Positions 16,726 through 25,797 are shown, numbered from the stretch's first letter. The stretch is DNA of 64,000 nucleotides from Nitrospirota bacterium (GCA_016215155.1 JACRLQ010000012.1:24776-88775), one strand, 5' to 3'. The notes: generated by a model not told the origin, from the letters alone. Numbers and translations: made by a program.

Positions 16726-16896
16726 CGAAAATCTGATAACAAAAAGATGTACTTCCTGGAACGTTCTTCTCGGACTTCGCCGCATCCAGTGATTAATTTT
16801 CTTTGAAATTGCCATTATCTTTCATAAAATATTGTAGAGCATAATATCGATTCTACTGATAAATGGCGCAGGGCAAAGGTGAAGGGAGATCAAAAG

Positions 16897-17256
16897 ATGC
16901 CAGATCGAACAAAGTATAAGGTTGATGGCAGCAGGCCCTACGGGAAAGGGCAATTAGTTTTGGAGATCGTCAGAAAATACCTCGAACAACATCCTAATGC
17001 TCGGTTTGAAGAAGTGCTGAACGCGTTTCCTGACAAGTTACAGCGATCAGGAAGCCAGTTCGATAATGACGGCCAGTGTGTAATAAAGAGGCTCCGGGAT
17101 ATAGTTCATGAGAGGCGTTATCACATGAATGCAGATGATCAACTTCTCATAATGGGAGAGTCAGTTGTTATCTCCAGGGAGTGGAATACCGAAAATATTC
17201 AAAACCTTATTTCAAGAGCAAGGGAACTGGGATTTGAAATAGAGAGAGTGGCGTAA
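16897..17256 (+). CDS. Small protein of unknown function, possibly from a restriction/defence context
   Basis: A 119-residue cytoplasmic protein. The first half (GKGQLVLEIVRKYLEQHPNA) looks like a winged-helix-type fold. The end (ISREWNTENIQNLISRARE, LGFEIERV) has the W-x3-NI-x3-I-x2-A-x-LG-x-I pattern seen at the ends of some restriction-endonuclease-associated and other defence-island proteins. That resemblance is from memory and weak. ATG 16897 is preceded by AGGGAG at 16883-16888; the in-frame GTG at 16879 is less likely. It stands alone and converges with the gene at 17319-18572. Confidence 0.55.
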   Translation: MPDRTKYKVDGSRPYGKGQLVLEIVRKYLEQHPNARFEEVLNAFPDKLQRSGSQFDNDGQCVIKRLRDIVHERRYHMNADDQLLIMGESVVISREWNTENIQNLISRARELGFEIERVA

Positions 17257-17318
17257 TAGGATATCTTGATGCGACACGGCAATAGCCGAGTTTATCCGCA
17301 GAGTTGTCTATATGATGC

Positions 17319-18572
17319 CTATCCGGGGTCTTTCAAATCCTTTGGAAGTTGCCACCAGGCCCCCTTTTTCTTTGAAATCCTGCGTTCAACATTTAAAAAA
17401 TCTGGGTTGTGGACATCAAAGTCGACTTCGCGAGGCGACAGTGTTGGCGCATTCGCTGCCGCTTTCAGATGTTCGGTTAGCTTTGTAGAATCTCCAGAAG
17501 GCCTTCGTGGTTTATCGTCCATTACGGAACGCCACAACGGCAGGTGGCGATCCCAAAGTCGTGTTGTGAGGAAGGCGCCGTCGGACGGGGGGCCGCTTGC
17601 AAAAGAGTCCAGCGACATAATACCCTTTTCTTTCATTCCCTCGGTTAGGCTGCTGTAATGGAGATTTAGTAATTGGAGGTCCTTTTTTAGATCCCCACCC
17701 CAGATGAAATCTTGGTCATCGCGAAGAAAATAGGGAGCACACCGCTGATGGAGTTTGTCGGAAGATACGAAGACGTGGCAAAATGGCAGATAAAAAAGAT
17801 AACCGATGTCCACGCGATTGTTCGGCCGCTCCGGCGAAATGAGGCCGACAGAAATGGCGATCTGAAAGAAGACCTCTACCGTCAGTGCGTATGAAACATA
17901 GGGCGCGTATTGAATGAGGGGAGGGTACCCCATAATGCTCCATCTCTGCAGAATTGTGCTGTGATATCTCTCGGGGATATTCAGGAATGTAAGGGCAAGG
18001 TTCATGCGATCGAACGGCCTATCCTTTTCTCTCGCAACCGTTTTCGCCATCGCGCTGACTTCGCCAAGGGTTTTACAGTGTTTGCCATCAACTCCAATCT
18101 GCCGAAATAACTGCGCGATCTTTGCCAGATCAAGTGCATTGACAGCAATCCTCCAGGCAGCCGCAGACTCTCGCTCGATATCCATGAACTTCCCCTCCTG
18201 CCATCGCTGGAAGGCGGCAGCTTCGGGTGAGCGATCGAAGTTGACCCCAGTTTGTCCATCATGCTTGACCGGCCGACCTGCCGCAAGGTAGATCCGTCCG
18301 TCCATACTAATAGTGTCACCCATTAACTCCGCGAGACAGAGTTCCATGTGAAATATGTTCGGCGACCCGTGCATTTCAGGGAATTTGGAAGCAATAATCT
18401 GCACCTCACGTTCCGGCGTCCGACCTTCGCGGACTTTTTTTGTGAGATCCCCCAGTGTTTCGACAAAGAAAAGGGGACAGACATTCGAAAGATAGAAGTG
18501 GTCGAACCAGACGGACTCATCGACCGTCAGGGACTGCAGAAAGGATTTGTCGGAGAGAGTAATAGGTCCCAT
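17319..18572 (-). CDS. 417-residue protein of unknown function, possibly PIN-like
   Basis: I do not recognise the family. The N-terminus has an acidic start (ITLSDKSFLQSL) followed by FHMELC and VCPLFFVETLGDL, and near residue 260 is DIGYLFYLPFCHVFVSSDKLH. The spacing of an early Asp, a Glu in a helix (VETLGDL) and a late strand-Asp (FVSSDKL) recalls PIN-like nucleases with a large helical insert (about 60-250). This is a hypothesis only. No signal peptide or membrane segment. The gene is flanked by accessory genes and lacks an operon partner. Its Leu/Ala/Arg-rich composition is typical of a soluble protein. The start at 18572 has no strong ribosome-binding site. Confidence 0.6.
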   Translation of the reverse strand: MGPITLSDKSFLQSLTVDESVWFDHFYLSNVCPLFFVETLGDLTKKVREGRTPEREVQIIASKFPEMHGSPNIFHMELCLAELMGDTISMDGRIYLAAGRPVKHDGQTGVNFDRSPEAAAFQRWQEGKFMDIERESAAAWRIAVNALDLAKIAQLFRQIGVDGKHCKTLGEVSAMAKTVAREKDRPFDRMNLALTFLNIPERYHSTILQRWSIMGYPPLIQYAPYVSYALTVEVFFQIAISVGLISPERPNNRVDIGYLFYLPFCHVFVSSDKLHQRCAPYFLRDDQDFIWGGDLKKDLQLLNLHYSSLTEGMKEKGIMSLDSFASGPPSDGAFLTTRLWDRHLPLWRSVMDDKPRRPSGDSTKLTEHLKAAANAPTLSPREVDFDVHNPDFLNVERRISKKKGAWWQLPKDLKDPG

Positions 18573-19053
18573 ATTCGCCTCTGTCTGCTTTTATTTTAAT
18601 CTATTGTTAGCCATTTATGTCCGCCGTCCGTTCTACAATAATAGTCAATTCAAGAGAAAAGTAGTCAAAAAATATCACAACAAAATGTCGGTGGTCTAAA
18701 AGCAAGGCTGCTTCCTGAAGTCAGCTACCAGTCGGCATACTCAAATACTAAGCAATACTAGCTGAAATTAGTAGCAACTCCGCCATCAATGGCACAAATC
18801 ACACACTGATTGAGTGTTTCTTTCGCCGCGGAGATTCGCCCGCGTAGTTGCCTATCCGATTGCATATGCTCGTTGAGTTCATCTTCGATGGAGGCGAGGG
18901 TATGCAGGCTCTTTACGGAAAGGTTTCCGAGTTCTGCGTGTTGTTTCTGAACGCCTGACATATCCGAGTGCTGATCCATTTGTGAAGACTGCTCCCCCCA
19001 TTATTCTGCGGCCTATCTGAGATGGCCACGAGAGCGGGACAGGGTTAATTACC
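18573..19053. other. Intergenic region, AT-rich, with at most one tiny gene
   Basis: 481 bp between two minus-strand genes. The part 18590-18760 is AT-rich and shows no reading frame. A small minus-strand frame (18758-18979) is listed separately. No repeat, tRNA or terminator was recognised. Confidence 0.4.
18758..18979 (-). CDS. Possible small helical protein, 73 residues
   Basis: The translation has a plausible soluble, helical composition (LGNLSVKSLHTLASIEDELNEHM) with no low-complexity artefact. A GGGGGGAG about 12 nt upstream of the ATG is a distant ribosome-binding site. It lies between the DUF4238 gene and the 417-residue gene on the same strand. No family is recognised and it could be chance. 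Confidence 0.3.
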   Translation of the reverse strand: MDQHSDMSGVQKQHAELGNLSVKSLHTLASIEDELNEHMQSDRQLRGRISAAKETLNQCVICAIDGGVATNFS

Positions 19054-19968
19054 TTAGTGTGCACAATTGCTTCGGTGTATTTCTGGCGTACCCCAGGGTC
19101 GACAACACGATATCGCAAGAACCGCTTGGGTGGTTATGTAGGGATTCGTCGGACGGTTCCTCGCAACTTCAGAAAATGCGTCATGGACGACTGCAGAATG
19201 CTCAGCATCCTGTACAAATAAATTTGCGCGACAGTTAAGAATCTGATGCTGATTGAAGGATGCAATATCACTTTCGCTGCGCACGTCTGCAATGCCGCGA
19301 TTTTGTGGGACGCTGTATACGTCGCCATCATATCCTAGACAGAGCAATTTCGGGGTGAGTGGAAGGAGAACGATAGCGCCGGCGGAATGGAAACCGAATG
19401 AGAGCCCCCGGGACCGACTGTCAGTAATCGACCACTTATTTGTGAGTACGGCAGGATTATCAGAGGTAAAAAAGGGGATTTGCGTTTTGTTCCTAATTAG
19501 ACAAATTGTCAAATCGTCAATAATATGCATTGCGTCAGTAAATGTGTGCATGGCCATAATTACGGCGTCTTTAATGGCCAGACGAAAACTGGAATCTGTA
19601 AGTCCTATTACCTCTCTCATAGAGGTTACCATTTCGACTGATCGTCTTGCAGCGGATTCAGTCCTCAAGTGTTGAAATACCCAGAATAATCGCAATGTAG
19701 TTGCGTGTGCACCGGTCAATACATAGCCGGGCCTAGTGATCTCGCGCAATGCGGCTGCATATGCGCCCTCAAGAGTTTGGATTGCCTTCTCAAGCCCTAT
19801 ATCGTCCCCATAAAAATAGTCTCCGGAACACTGATTCTTGACTGGTGCAAACGGTATGAATCGCCGTTGATCGATGTTGTATAGGTTGATCGCAGCATTT
19901 GCCCCATTGACCGTGAAGGGCCGGAGATAACACCGGGGCACGAAATGTTGATTCTTGTTAGTTGCCAT
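19054..19968 (-). CDS. DUF4238-family protein
   Basis: A protein of about 304 residues beginning MATNKNQHFVPRCYLRPF, the DUF4238 signature (NQHYVPQ-x-YL-x-F). Further family features are an LYNID strand, an E-x2-YA segment and the central strand TQIPFFTSDNPAVL. DUF4238 proteins are cytoplasmic, of unknown activity, and frequent in accessory and phage-defence regions. I place the start at 19968 (ATG before ATNKNQH); extension to 20025 adds 19 residues outside the domain. It stands alone on the minus strand with 223 bp of featureless sequence to the next gene. Confidence 0.78.
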   Translation of the reverse strand: MATNKNQHFVPRCYLRPFTVNGANAAINLYNIDQRRFIPFAPVKNQCSGDYFYGDDIGLEKAIQTLEGAYAAALREITRPGYVLTGAHATTLRLFWVFQHLRTESAARRSVEMVTSMREVIGLTDSSFRLAIKDAVIMAMHTFTDAMHIIDDLTICLIRNKTQIPFFTSDNPAVLTNKWSITDSRSRGLSFGFHSAGAIVLLPLTPKLLCLGYDGDVYSVPQNRGIADVRSESDIASFNQHQILNCRANLFVQDAEHSAVVHDAFSEVARNRPTNPYITTQAVLAISCCRPWGTPEIHRSNCAH

Positions 19969-20260
19969 ACTAGAGAAACGAATTATACCGCATTGGATAT
20001 AATCTTGGCGATAATTATGCTCCATGCTGTTTGAAGCACCTTTCCTCTTGAAATTGTAAAGGTTGCTTTTTTTGAAAGGTGCGGAGTAGTCGGTGAAGTC
20101 GATTCCGTTATGTTCTTCCTGGAGTCGGCATTGGTCACCGTTCCTCTTGTTGTTCGGACTGCCACCAGAAATAAACAGATTATTATTGACTCTACTGCCG
20201 TGGATAGGATATAAATAAATGCCGGTTTCTCTACAGGCTGGCAGTTAATTGGGGGAGATC

Positions 20261-21393
20261 TTGCAGAAAACCAATAAATCAGAACTTGTTAGATATTTAT
20301 CACAGGTGATTGGGGATAGAGTTCTGTGTGGGTTCGCTGCGGTATTGATGATTCTCGGGATGCTCTTTTTTGCTGAACCCGCGCAAGGGGAAATTGCCTA
20401 TATTCCCTGGCTTGACGGAACGAACTATGACAACGCAACGGACAACGAGATCCTTGCCGTGGATATTGCGAACGGAGTAATTCTTAAACGGATTCATGTC
20501 GGCAATAACCCTCGCGGCGAACCCTTTCAGTGATATCGACTATTCCTGTCGGTAATAGCCCCCTTTTTGTAGCTCCCTCGACGGACGGCAAACGGATGTA
20601 TGTTGGAAATGTAGGAGACAACACGATCAGTATCATCAAAGTGCAGTCGCTTGAAGTCACCGACATTATCACAATAAGCCATCGGCCTTACGTTATTGTC
20701 GAGGACCCTAAACGGAATCGCCTGCTTGTATCGGGCTCTTACGTCGATGACCTGATCACCCCTGTCGATCTTGGAAACCTGCAGCCGCAACCGCCTGTTG
20801 CCGCACCAGGTTCGGGATTGGTCGTTTCAGCTGACGGGTCCGCGATTTATGCTGGAGAATATGACGATGTTTACAAGATTGATCCAGTAAGCCTGGGAGT
20901 CGTGGGCTCCATTCGTGTGGGTTCATTTGTTAATGAGCTTGTACCTGACCACAGAAATAACAAGTTATTTTCGGCGGTCTCCCTTAGAGGGGTCTATGTG
21001 CTGGACGCTGAAAATCTTCACATTACCAATACTCTTATGTTTCCGAACTTTACGCAAGGATTTGGGATGGCTCCAGGAGGGACGCGCGGCGTTGCTGTTG
21101 AGGGAGTAGACTCTACCATCTGCATGCCACTCTTACCCTGTGAGCCACGCTACATAGACGCTTCTGTCTATATTATCGATATTGATACACAAACTGTGCA
21201 AAGAGAAATCCTGCTTGGCCCTGGCGGTTCAAATATTTACGGCCGTTTCTTCGTCGGGCCAAATTTGTTCGGCGTGACGGGCCCGGCGGTGCCAGTCCCA
21301 ACGCTCACCGAATGGGGAATATTTCTCTTCGTGGTTCTGGCCGGATTTGGATCAATTATTGCGTTGCAAAAAAGGGAGAGGGCACACAATTGA
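20261..21393 (+). pseudogene. YVTN-type beta-propeller protein with IPTL-CTERM tail, frameshifted
   Basis: The first frame (to 20533) has a signal peptide (GFAAVLMILGMLFFAEPAQG) and the start of a propeller blade (DNEILAVDIANGVILKRI, HVGNNPRG). The second frame (from 20530, GTG) continues in a different frame with ISTIPVGNSP and several YVTN-like blades. At the junction about half a blade expected after NNPRG is missing, suggesting a deletion plus frameshift. The C-terminus is a textbook IPTL-CTERM tail: PVPTLTEWG, a hydrophobic helix, then basic QKRERAHN, which in related proteins directs exosortase-type surface sorting. A TTG at 20261 follows GGGGGAG. Two overlapping separate genes are possible but less likely. 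Confidence 0.65.
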
Positions 21394-21745
21394 GCCTGTG
21401 TGAGGTAGGGCCTATCAGTTTATTTCGTAAAATCTCAAGAGTTGCAATTCGCAAGACCTATTGACTCGTCGGTGAATCCCTCAATTAGCGCAAGCATGTT
21501 GACAGTGTTAGTTATTCAGGTGAAGGAAGTGCGCTGCTTTAAAAATGCTGTTTGAATGCTGAAGAATCAGAGCGGAATTAAGACAGAACCCTGTAGCTCA
21601 AAAAGACGGGTCCTTTTGACAAGTTCAAGATGTCCAGACTTCCTGCCGGGCGGACAACCTGTAGAAAAACCCTGTTTATCAATAGTATATTTAAGGTATA
21701 ATAATTATACCTTGCGCCGGTCGAGAAAAGAGGAGGTTTATATAT
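21394..21745. other. Intergenic region upstream of the CopG-type gene
   Basis: 352 bp. No gene is supported; a short frame at 21556 has unlikely composition. A BrnT-type toxin gene, which normally precedes a BrnA antitoxin, is not present. The right end holds the palindromic operator and promoter of the next gene. Confidence 0.5.
21693..21713 (+). promoter_or_regulatory. Perfect 21-bp palindromic operator over a -10 box
   Basis: Arms AAGGTATAAT and ATTATACCTT flank a single A. TATAAT (21697-21702) is inside the left half. The site is 33 bp before the CopG/BrnA-like start, the position expected for autoregulation by a ribbon-helix-helix protein. Confidence 0.7.
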
Positions 21746-21979
21746 ATGAAGACTATCAAGGCTAAAGAAATTGACAGGAAATTTGACGAAGGCGAGGATA
21801 TTTCTAAATATCTCGATTTATCAAAGCTCAGAAGACCTGAGCAGGAACAAAAAAGGGTAAATGTGGATTTTCCTTTATGGATGGTTCAATTATTGGACAA
21901 AGAAGCGAGACGCTTAGGTGTGCCCCGGCAATCCATAATCAAAGTCTGGGTGGCAGAACGTCTTGAAAAGGCAATCTGA
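21746..21979 (+). CDS. CopG/BrnA-like ribbon-helix-helix protein (orphan antitoxin)
   Basis: A 77-residue protein. The N-terminal half (EIDRKFDEGEDISKYLDLSK) matches BrnA-type antitoxins, where it would bind the toxin. The C-terminal half (KRVNVDFPLWMVQLLDKEA, then LGVPRQSIIKVWVAERLE) is a CopG-type ribbon-helix-helix DNA-binding domain. GAGGAGG precedes the ATG. No toxin gene is adjacent on either side, so it is an orphan, a remnant, or a stand-alone repressor acting at the palindrome 33 bp upstream. Confidence 0.8.
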   Translation: MKTIKAKEIDRKFDEGEDISKYLDLSKLRRPEQEQKRVNVDFPLWMVQLLDKEARRLGVPRQSIIKVWVAERLEKAI

Positions 21980-21988
21980 TCTGCTCAA

Positions 21989-22711
21989 TTATTTCTTAGG
22001 CTTCAACGTCCTAAGCCTGGCGATGTCTTCCTGATAGCCGTAGATATGAGCGCCGGCGCTGTAGGCGAACATGGGGCCGTTTTTAAGGCCGGTCTCTCCC
22101 GCCACATATTTTTTTAAAAGTTCTATACCGCCAAGGTTCGTGGGAAACCCTGCCCAGAGGTCCCATGACCTGAAATAGCAGCTCACCGTAAGGGCGAGTT
22201 CCCCGCCTTCGGGGATGACCTTGAAATCAAGCAGCCTGAGGCAGGGGGGATCGACCTTTCCGTCATTTCCTATGCAGATATCCTGGTCCACGGGTGAGCC
22301 TATCTCCACAATGGCCTGGTTGGTAAGGGGGGTTTCCTTCAGCATTTCGATCACCCTCTCGAGCTGGGTGCCGCCATTTGGCATCGGATAATGGACCCTG
22401 CTTGCATACTTATATGTCTCGTTCTCCGACAGCTCGGGGTCCATAAGATAATTGGCGAAATAGTCCTCGATATATTCCATCGTAGTGGGGGAGGGTATGC
22501 CGGACCCCGGAGGCATGATAGGTATCATGTCCAGCCCCGGGTGTTCGATATAGACCGCAATTCCGGGATACTGAAGACGGTACTGTTCCCGCTCGAAGGA
22601 ACCCCTCTGGATCTTCTGTTCGTAGGAGTTTTCGAAGATGTTATAGATCAGTTGAAACCAGGCATCCGCTATTGTCTTTGCGTTAAGGAAATAAGGGTAC
22701 ATATAGGCCAT
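21989..22711 (-). CDS. Thymidylate-synthase-fold (ThyA-like) protein
   Basis: A 240-residue protein with the ThyA catalytic core: C157 in DPPCLR (where ThyA has PPCH), R181-S-W-D184 then G188-F-P190-T-N192 (ThyA RS-x-D-x3-G-x-P-x-N, phosphate and dUMP binding), and AHIYGYQEDI near the C-terminus (ThyA H-x-Y). It is shorter than bacterial ThyA (about 264) and has an unusual N-terminus. Its reaction may be dUMP methylation or that of a related pyrimidine-modifying enzyme such as a hydroxymethylase; the His after the catalytic Cys is Leu here, so the substrate is uncertain. It is the third gene of the fadL operon, 9 bp after the synthetase, an odd context for dTMP synthesis. A relic of a second copy is at 15270-15379. 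Confidence 0.7.
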   Translation of the reverse strand: MAYMYPYFLNAKTIADAWFQLIYNIFENSYEQKIQRGSFEREQYRLQYPGIAVYIEHPGLDMIPIMPPGSGIPSPTTMEYIEDYFANYLMDPELSENETYKYASRVHYPMPNGGTQLERVIEMLKETPLTNQAIVEIGSPVDQDICIGNDGKVDPPCLRLLDFKVIPEGGELALTVSCYFRSWDLWAGFPTNLGGIELLKKYVAGETGLKNGPMFAYSAGAHIYGYQEDIARLRTLKPKK

Positions 22712-22720
22712 CCTCTTTCA

Positions 22721-24247
22721 TTATTGTTTATTGTCCGACAGCTTCTTTTTAACCAGTTCCGTGACGCCACGGAAATCTATCTTTCCGCTTCCCATCTTGG
22801 GAAGCTCCTCGATGATCACAAACTGCCGGGGCAGCGCAATGTTGGGGAGATTATCAGCGAGTTTCCTGAGTATCTGTCTTTCATCGATCTGGCGTGTGAC
22901 GGCAGCGATTATCTTCGCGCCCTTAAGAGGGTCAGGGACCTCGACCACACAGCATGAGACCTCCTCTGGCAGAAATTTTTCGAGTTCGTTTTCGACCCGT
23001 ACGAGCGAGACCATTTCCCCTCCGACCTTGACAAAACGCTTAAGTCGCCCCGCATGCCAGAGATAGCCGTCAGCGTCAAAAAAACCCATGTCACCGGTAT
23101 CATACCAGCCGTGCCGGATGCGCATGGATGTCTCCTCCAGGTCGCCGTAATAGCCCTTCATGACAAGGTCGCCCCTTACCAGGATCCGGCCTGTCTCCCC
23201 GGGCGCGCAGTCCTCTCCCGTGTCATAATTTTCTATCCGGACTTCCACACCGGGCAGCACGGGCCCCACACTCCCCGGCCTGTTATGCTCCGGGACATTG
23301 ACCGATATGACAGGAGAGGTTTCCGTCGTGCCGTAGCCCTCATAAAGTATCAGCCCGTGCTTTTCCATAAACCCCTGACGCAGTGCGTCGGGGCATTTAT
23401 CAGCTCCGCATAAAATGAGCCGCAGGCTTTTAAAGTCGCCCGGCTCCGACTTTTTAAGGTATCCCCAGAGGAAACTCGGGGTGCCTACCATGAGTGTAGG
23501 CCTATGTTCCCTGATTATGGAGCATATGGTCCTGAAGTCGAGCGGGTTGGCATGGGATATGATCGTCATGCCGTAAAAAAGCGGGGTCCAGAGATTGATC
23601 GTAAGTCCGAAGACATGGAAATAGGGCAGGTTGGCCAGGATCCTGTCGCGGTCCGAGATGTCGACGATGCTGCTGAAGCTCCCGATATTCGAGGATATAT
23701 TGCGGTGCGTCAGCTGGACGGCTTTGGGGTCTTTTTCACTGCCGCTGGTAAAAAGGACCACCGCACTGTCGTCCTCATCAACGGGCCGCATATTTCCGAG
23801 GATGAAAGATATGGGGAGTTTAGAGATCAACGCGGCCTTCAGGCGCTCGGCGGCGGATATCCCGTCCATTATGTCTTCGATGAATACCATGCCCTCAACA
23901 AAGGGACAACCGATCTTTTCGATGAAGGTCCGTGAAGTTATTATTGTGCTGAAGCCGCACCTGCGTTGCGCGTATTCGGCGTTTCGGGAAGCGCCGGTGG
24001 AATAGTTGATCATCACAGGGGTCCGGCCGCTCATGAGGACGCCGATGAACGACAGGGCGCACCCCGCTGTCGTAGGGAGCATGATACCCAGGAAGCCCGG
24101 CTTATACCTGCCGAACTTCGCCGACAGAATGATTGACGCGATCAACGCCTTCGAATAGGAGACATTCCTTTCCGCGGACGTGTCGACGAAGGCGAGTTTT
24201 GCCCCCTGCTGTTTTGCCGTCCGTATAAATTTATGGTGAAGAAGCAT
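22721..24247 (-). CDS. AMP-forming acyl-CoA/acyl-ACP synthetase (Aas C-domain-like)
   Basis: A 508-residue ANL-superfamily enzyme that activates a fatty acid with ATP through an acyl-adenylate. The motifs are the P-loop LFTSGSEKDPKAV, GYGTTETSP (A5), YDTGDMG (A7) and MGSGKIDFRG with the catalytic Lys (A10). The SGSEKDPKAV form resembles the ligase half of Aas (acyl-ACP synthetase), without the acyltransferase half. It is co-transcribed with fadL (8 bp gap), so the pair would import and activate exogenous fatty acids. The initial segment lacks a membrane helix, so it is cytoplasmic or peripheral. Confidence 0.88.
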   Translation of the reverse strand: MLLHHKFIRTAKQQGAKLAFVDTSAERNVSYSKALIASIILSAKFGRYKPGFLGIMLPTTAGCALSFIGVLMSGRTPVMINYSTGASRNAEYAQRRCGFSTIITSRTFIEKIGCPFVEGMVFIEDIMDGISAAERLKAALISKLPISFILGNMRPVDEDDSAVVLFTSGSEKDPKAVQLTHRNISSNIGSFSSIVDISDRDRILANLPYFHVFGLTINLWTPLFYGMTIISHANPLDFRTICSIIREHRPTLMVGTPSFLWGYLKKSEPGDFKSLRLILCGADKCPDALRQGFMEKHGLILYEGYGTTETSPVISVNVPEHNRPGSVGPVLPGVEVRIENYDTGEDCAPGETGRILVRGDLVMKGYYGDLEETSMRIRHGWYDTGDMGFFDADGYLWHAGRLKRFVKVGGEMVSLVRVENELEKFLPEEVSCCVVEVPDPLKGAKIIAAVTRQIDERQILRKLADNLPNIALPRQFVIIEELPKMGSGKIDFRGVTELVKKKLSDNKQ

Positions 24248-24255
24248 GCTCCCTG

Positions 24256-25626
24256 TTACTTGAACCTGATAGTCAGTTGCGCGCTGATGATATCGACATG
24301 CGCGGAGTACGTCCCGGTAAGCCCGCCGCGTGAAGCATCTTCACCTGTGGGTGTCTTGGCGATCACTGGATCACTTACAAAAAGATGGGCATATCCGACG
24401 TCGAAGCTCATGCTGTCGGAGATTTTACGCCCCACGCCAAGGGCGACCCAGGTCCTGCTGCCGTCGGGAATTCTGGGCGTTCTCAACTGGGCATTTTTAA
24501 TGGGTGTCCGGTCATAAGCAAGGCCCAGGCGATAGGTCCAACTGTTTTTAGGCGCATAGGTAAGCCCGAGGGAATAGCGGAAGTTGTCCTTCCAGTCCGT
24601 TGTTGTCACAGAGGGTCTGGGCTTTAGCGCGGGGCTGTCGAAATTGACCCTGAGTTCTTCAAAAAGACTCCAGTTCGTCCAGGTGACGTCCCCCATGACG
24701 GTCCACTCTGGACTGACCTGGCGCGCGATGCTTGCGGATAAGGTGTCAGGCAGGGTAATGTCGGCTGTTATAGTATCATGGCCGAAGACCCCGGCAAGCG
24801 GCGCCGGGGCCCCGGTGAAATCGACGGTGCCGGAGAGGGACTGCTTTATTCTCGAGCGGTAGGCGACCCCCATACGGGTGTTCGGGTCCATTTCATAGAG
24901 GAGGCCGAGGTTAAACCCTATACCCCAGCTGTCACCTTCCATCGTCGCTATCCCGTCGGCCATCTGCGGGACCAGGTGCAGCGCGCCCTTGGGGACTCCG
25001 GGGAGCATGCCCGCCGCGTCGAGAAGGCCGAAATCAATCGCATTCGAAAGGGTCGCCTTGATATACTGGGCGCTTATTCCCGCCCCGAGGCTGAGCTTTT
25101 CGTTCGCCTTATACGCTACCGAAGGATTGATATTGATCGTCATCATCTCGGACTTGATGGCGTGGTAGCGGCCGACCCAGGTGTTGTCGTATTCGGTGGC
25201 AAGCCCAAATGGCGCATTGACGCCGATGCCGACAGTGAAACGGTCATTAAGTCTTTTTGTCGCGTAGAGGTTCGGGGCAAACCCGGTGACGCCGCCGTCG
25301 CCGCCGTTACCGCCGGCAAGCGGGGCCTTGGTCACGGGCTGAAGGGCATGGGTAGACCCCTCGTTACTGAATTTGGCGGACGGCGCGATAATATGGCCGC
25401 CCGTGAGAAACTGGCCTCCGGAAAGTCTGGTCATGCCGGCAGGGTTGAAAAATACGGTTGAGGCGTCTTCCGCCAGGGCAGCGCCTCCGGCATAGGCGTT
25501 GCCTAACCCGCTGACGCCCTGTTCGATAAGGGCAAACCCCGCCGCAAACGAAGAACCGGCGGCCATGAGAACGAAAATGACGGTGAAACCCAAAATTCCG
25601 ACGCGGTGCATTAATACTTTGTTCAT
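24256..25626 (-). CDS. fadL: FadL/OmpP1-family outer-membrane transport protein
   Basis: A 456-residue beta-barrel with signal peptide (VGILGFTVIFVLMAAGSSFAAG). The N-terminal hatch contains the family signature GVSGLGNAYAGGAALAEDAS then VFFNPAGMTRL. The barrel ends with alternating strands and a terminal aromatic-containing strand (QLTIRFK). The family imports long-chain fatty acids or other hydrophobic compounds across the outer membrane. First gene of an operon with an acyl synthetase and a ThyA-like protein. Substrate is inferred only from the neighbour. Confidence 0.92.
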   Translation of the reverse strand: MNKVLMHRVGILGFTVIFVLMAAGSSFAAGFALIEQGVSGLGNAYAGGAALAEDASTVFFNPAGMTRLSGGQFLTGGHIIAPSAKFSNEGSTHALQPVTKAPLAGGNGGDGGVTGFAPNLYATKRLNDRFTVGIGVNAPFGLATEYDNTWVGRYHAIKSEMMTININPSVAYKANEKLSLGAGISAQYIKATLSNAIDFGLLDAAGMLPGVPKGALHLVPQMADGIATMEGDSWGIGFNLGLLYEMDPNTRMGVAYRSRIKQSLSGTVDFTGAPAPLAGVFGHDTITADITLPDTLSASIARQVSPEWTVMGDVTWTNWSLFEELRVNFDSPALKPRPSVTTTDWKDNFRYSLGLTYAPKNSWTYRLGLAYDRTPIKNAQLRTPRIPDGSRTWVALGVGRKISDSMSFDVGYAHLFVSDPVIAKTPTGEDASRGGLTGTYSAHVDIISAQLTIRFK

Positions 25627-25797
25627 CGACTCCTCCCGGAATAATAGTTTTGAAGATACAAATCAAGAATTTTTTTGCGCCGGGACACAGGTCTGCCCCG
25701 TCAAAAAAACAACCGAAAAAAAAGCCTCATATAGATTAACGATCTTTTAGAAAAAAGGCTATAATAAAAAAAATCTATAAGTCTGAGGTGATCAGTT

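Noticed and set aside
17266..17658. Plus-strand frame opposite the 417-residue gene
   Set aside because: Low-quality composition and overlapping a longer, better frame on the minus strand.
21556..21765. 69-residue frame upstream of the CopG-type gene as the missing toxin
   Set aside because: It runs across the palindromic operator and promoter, has no BrnT features and has no ribosome-binding site.
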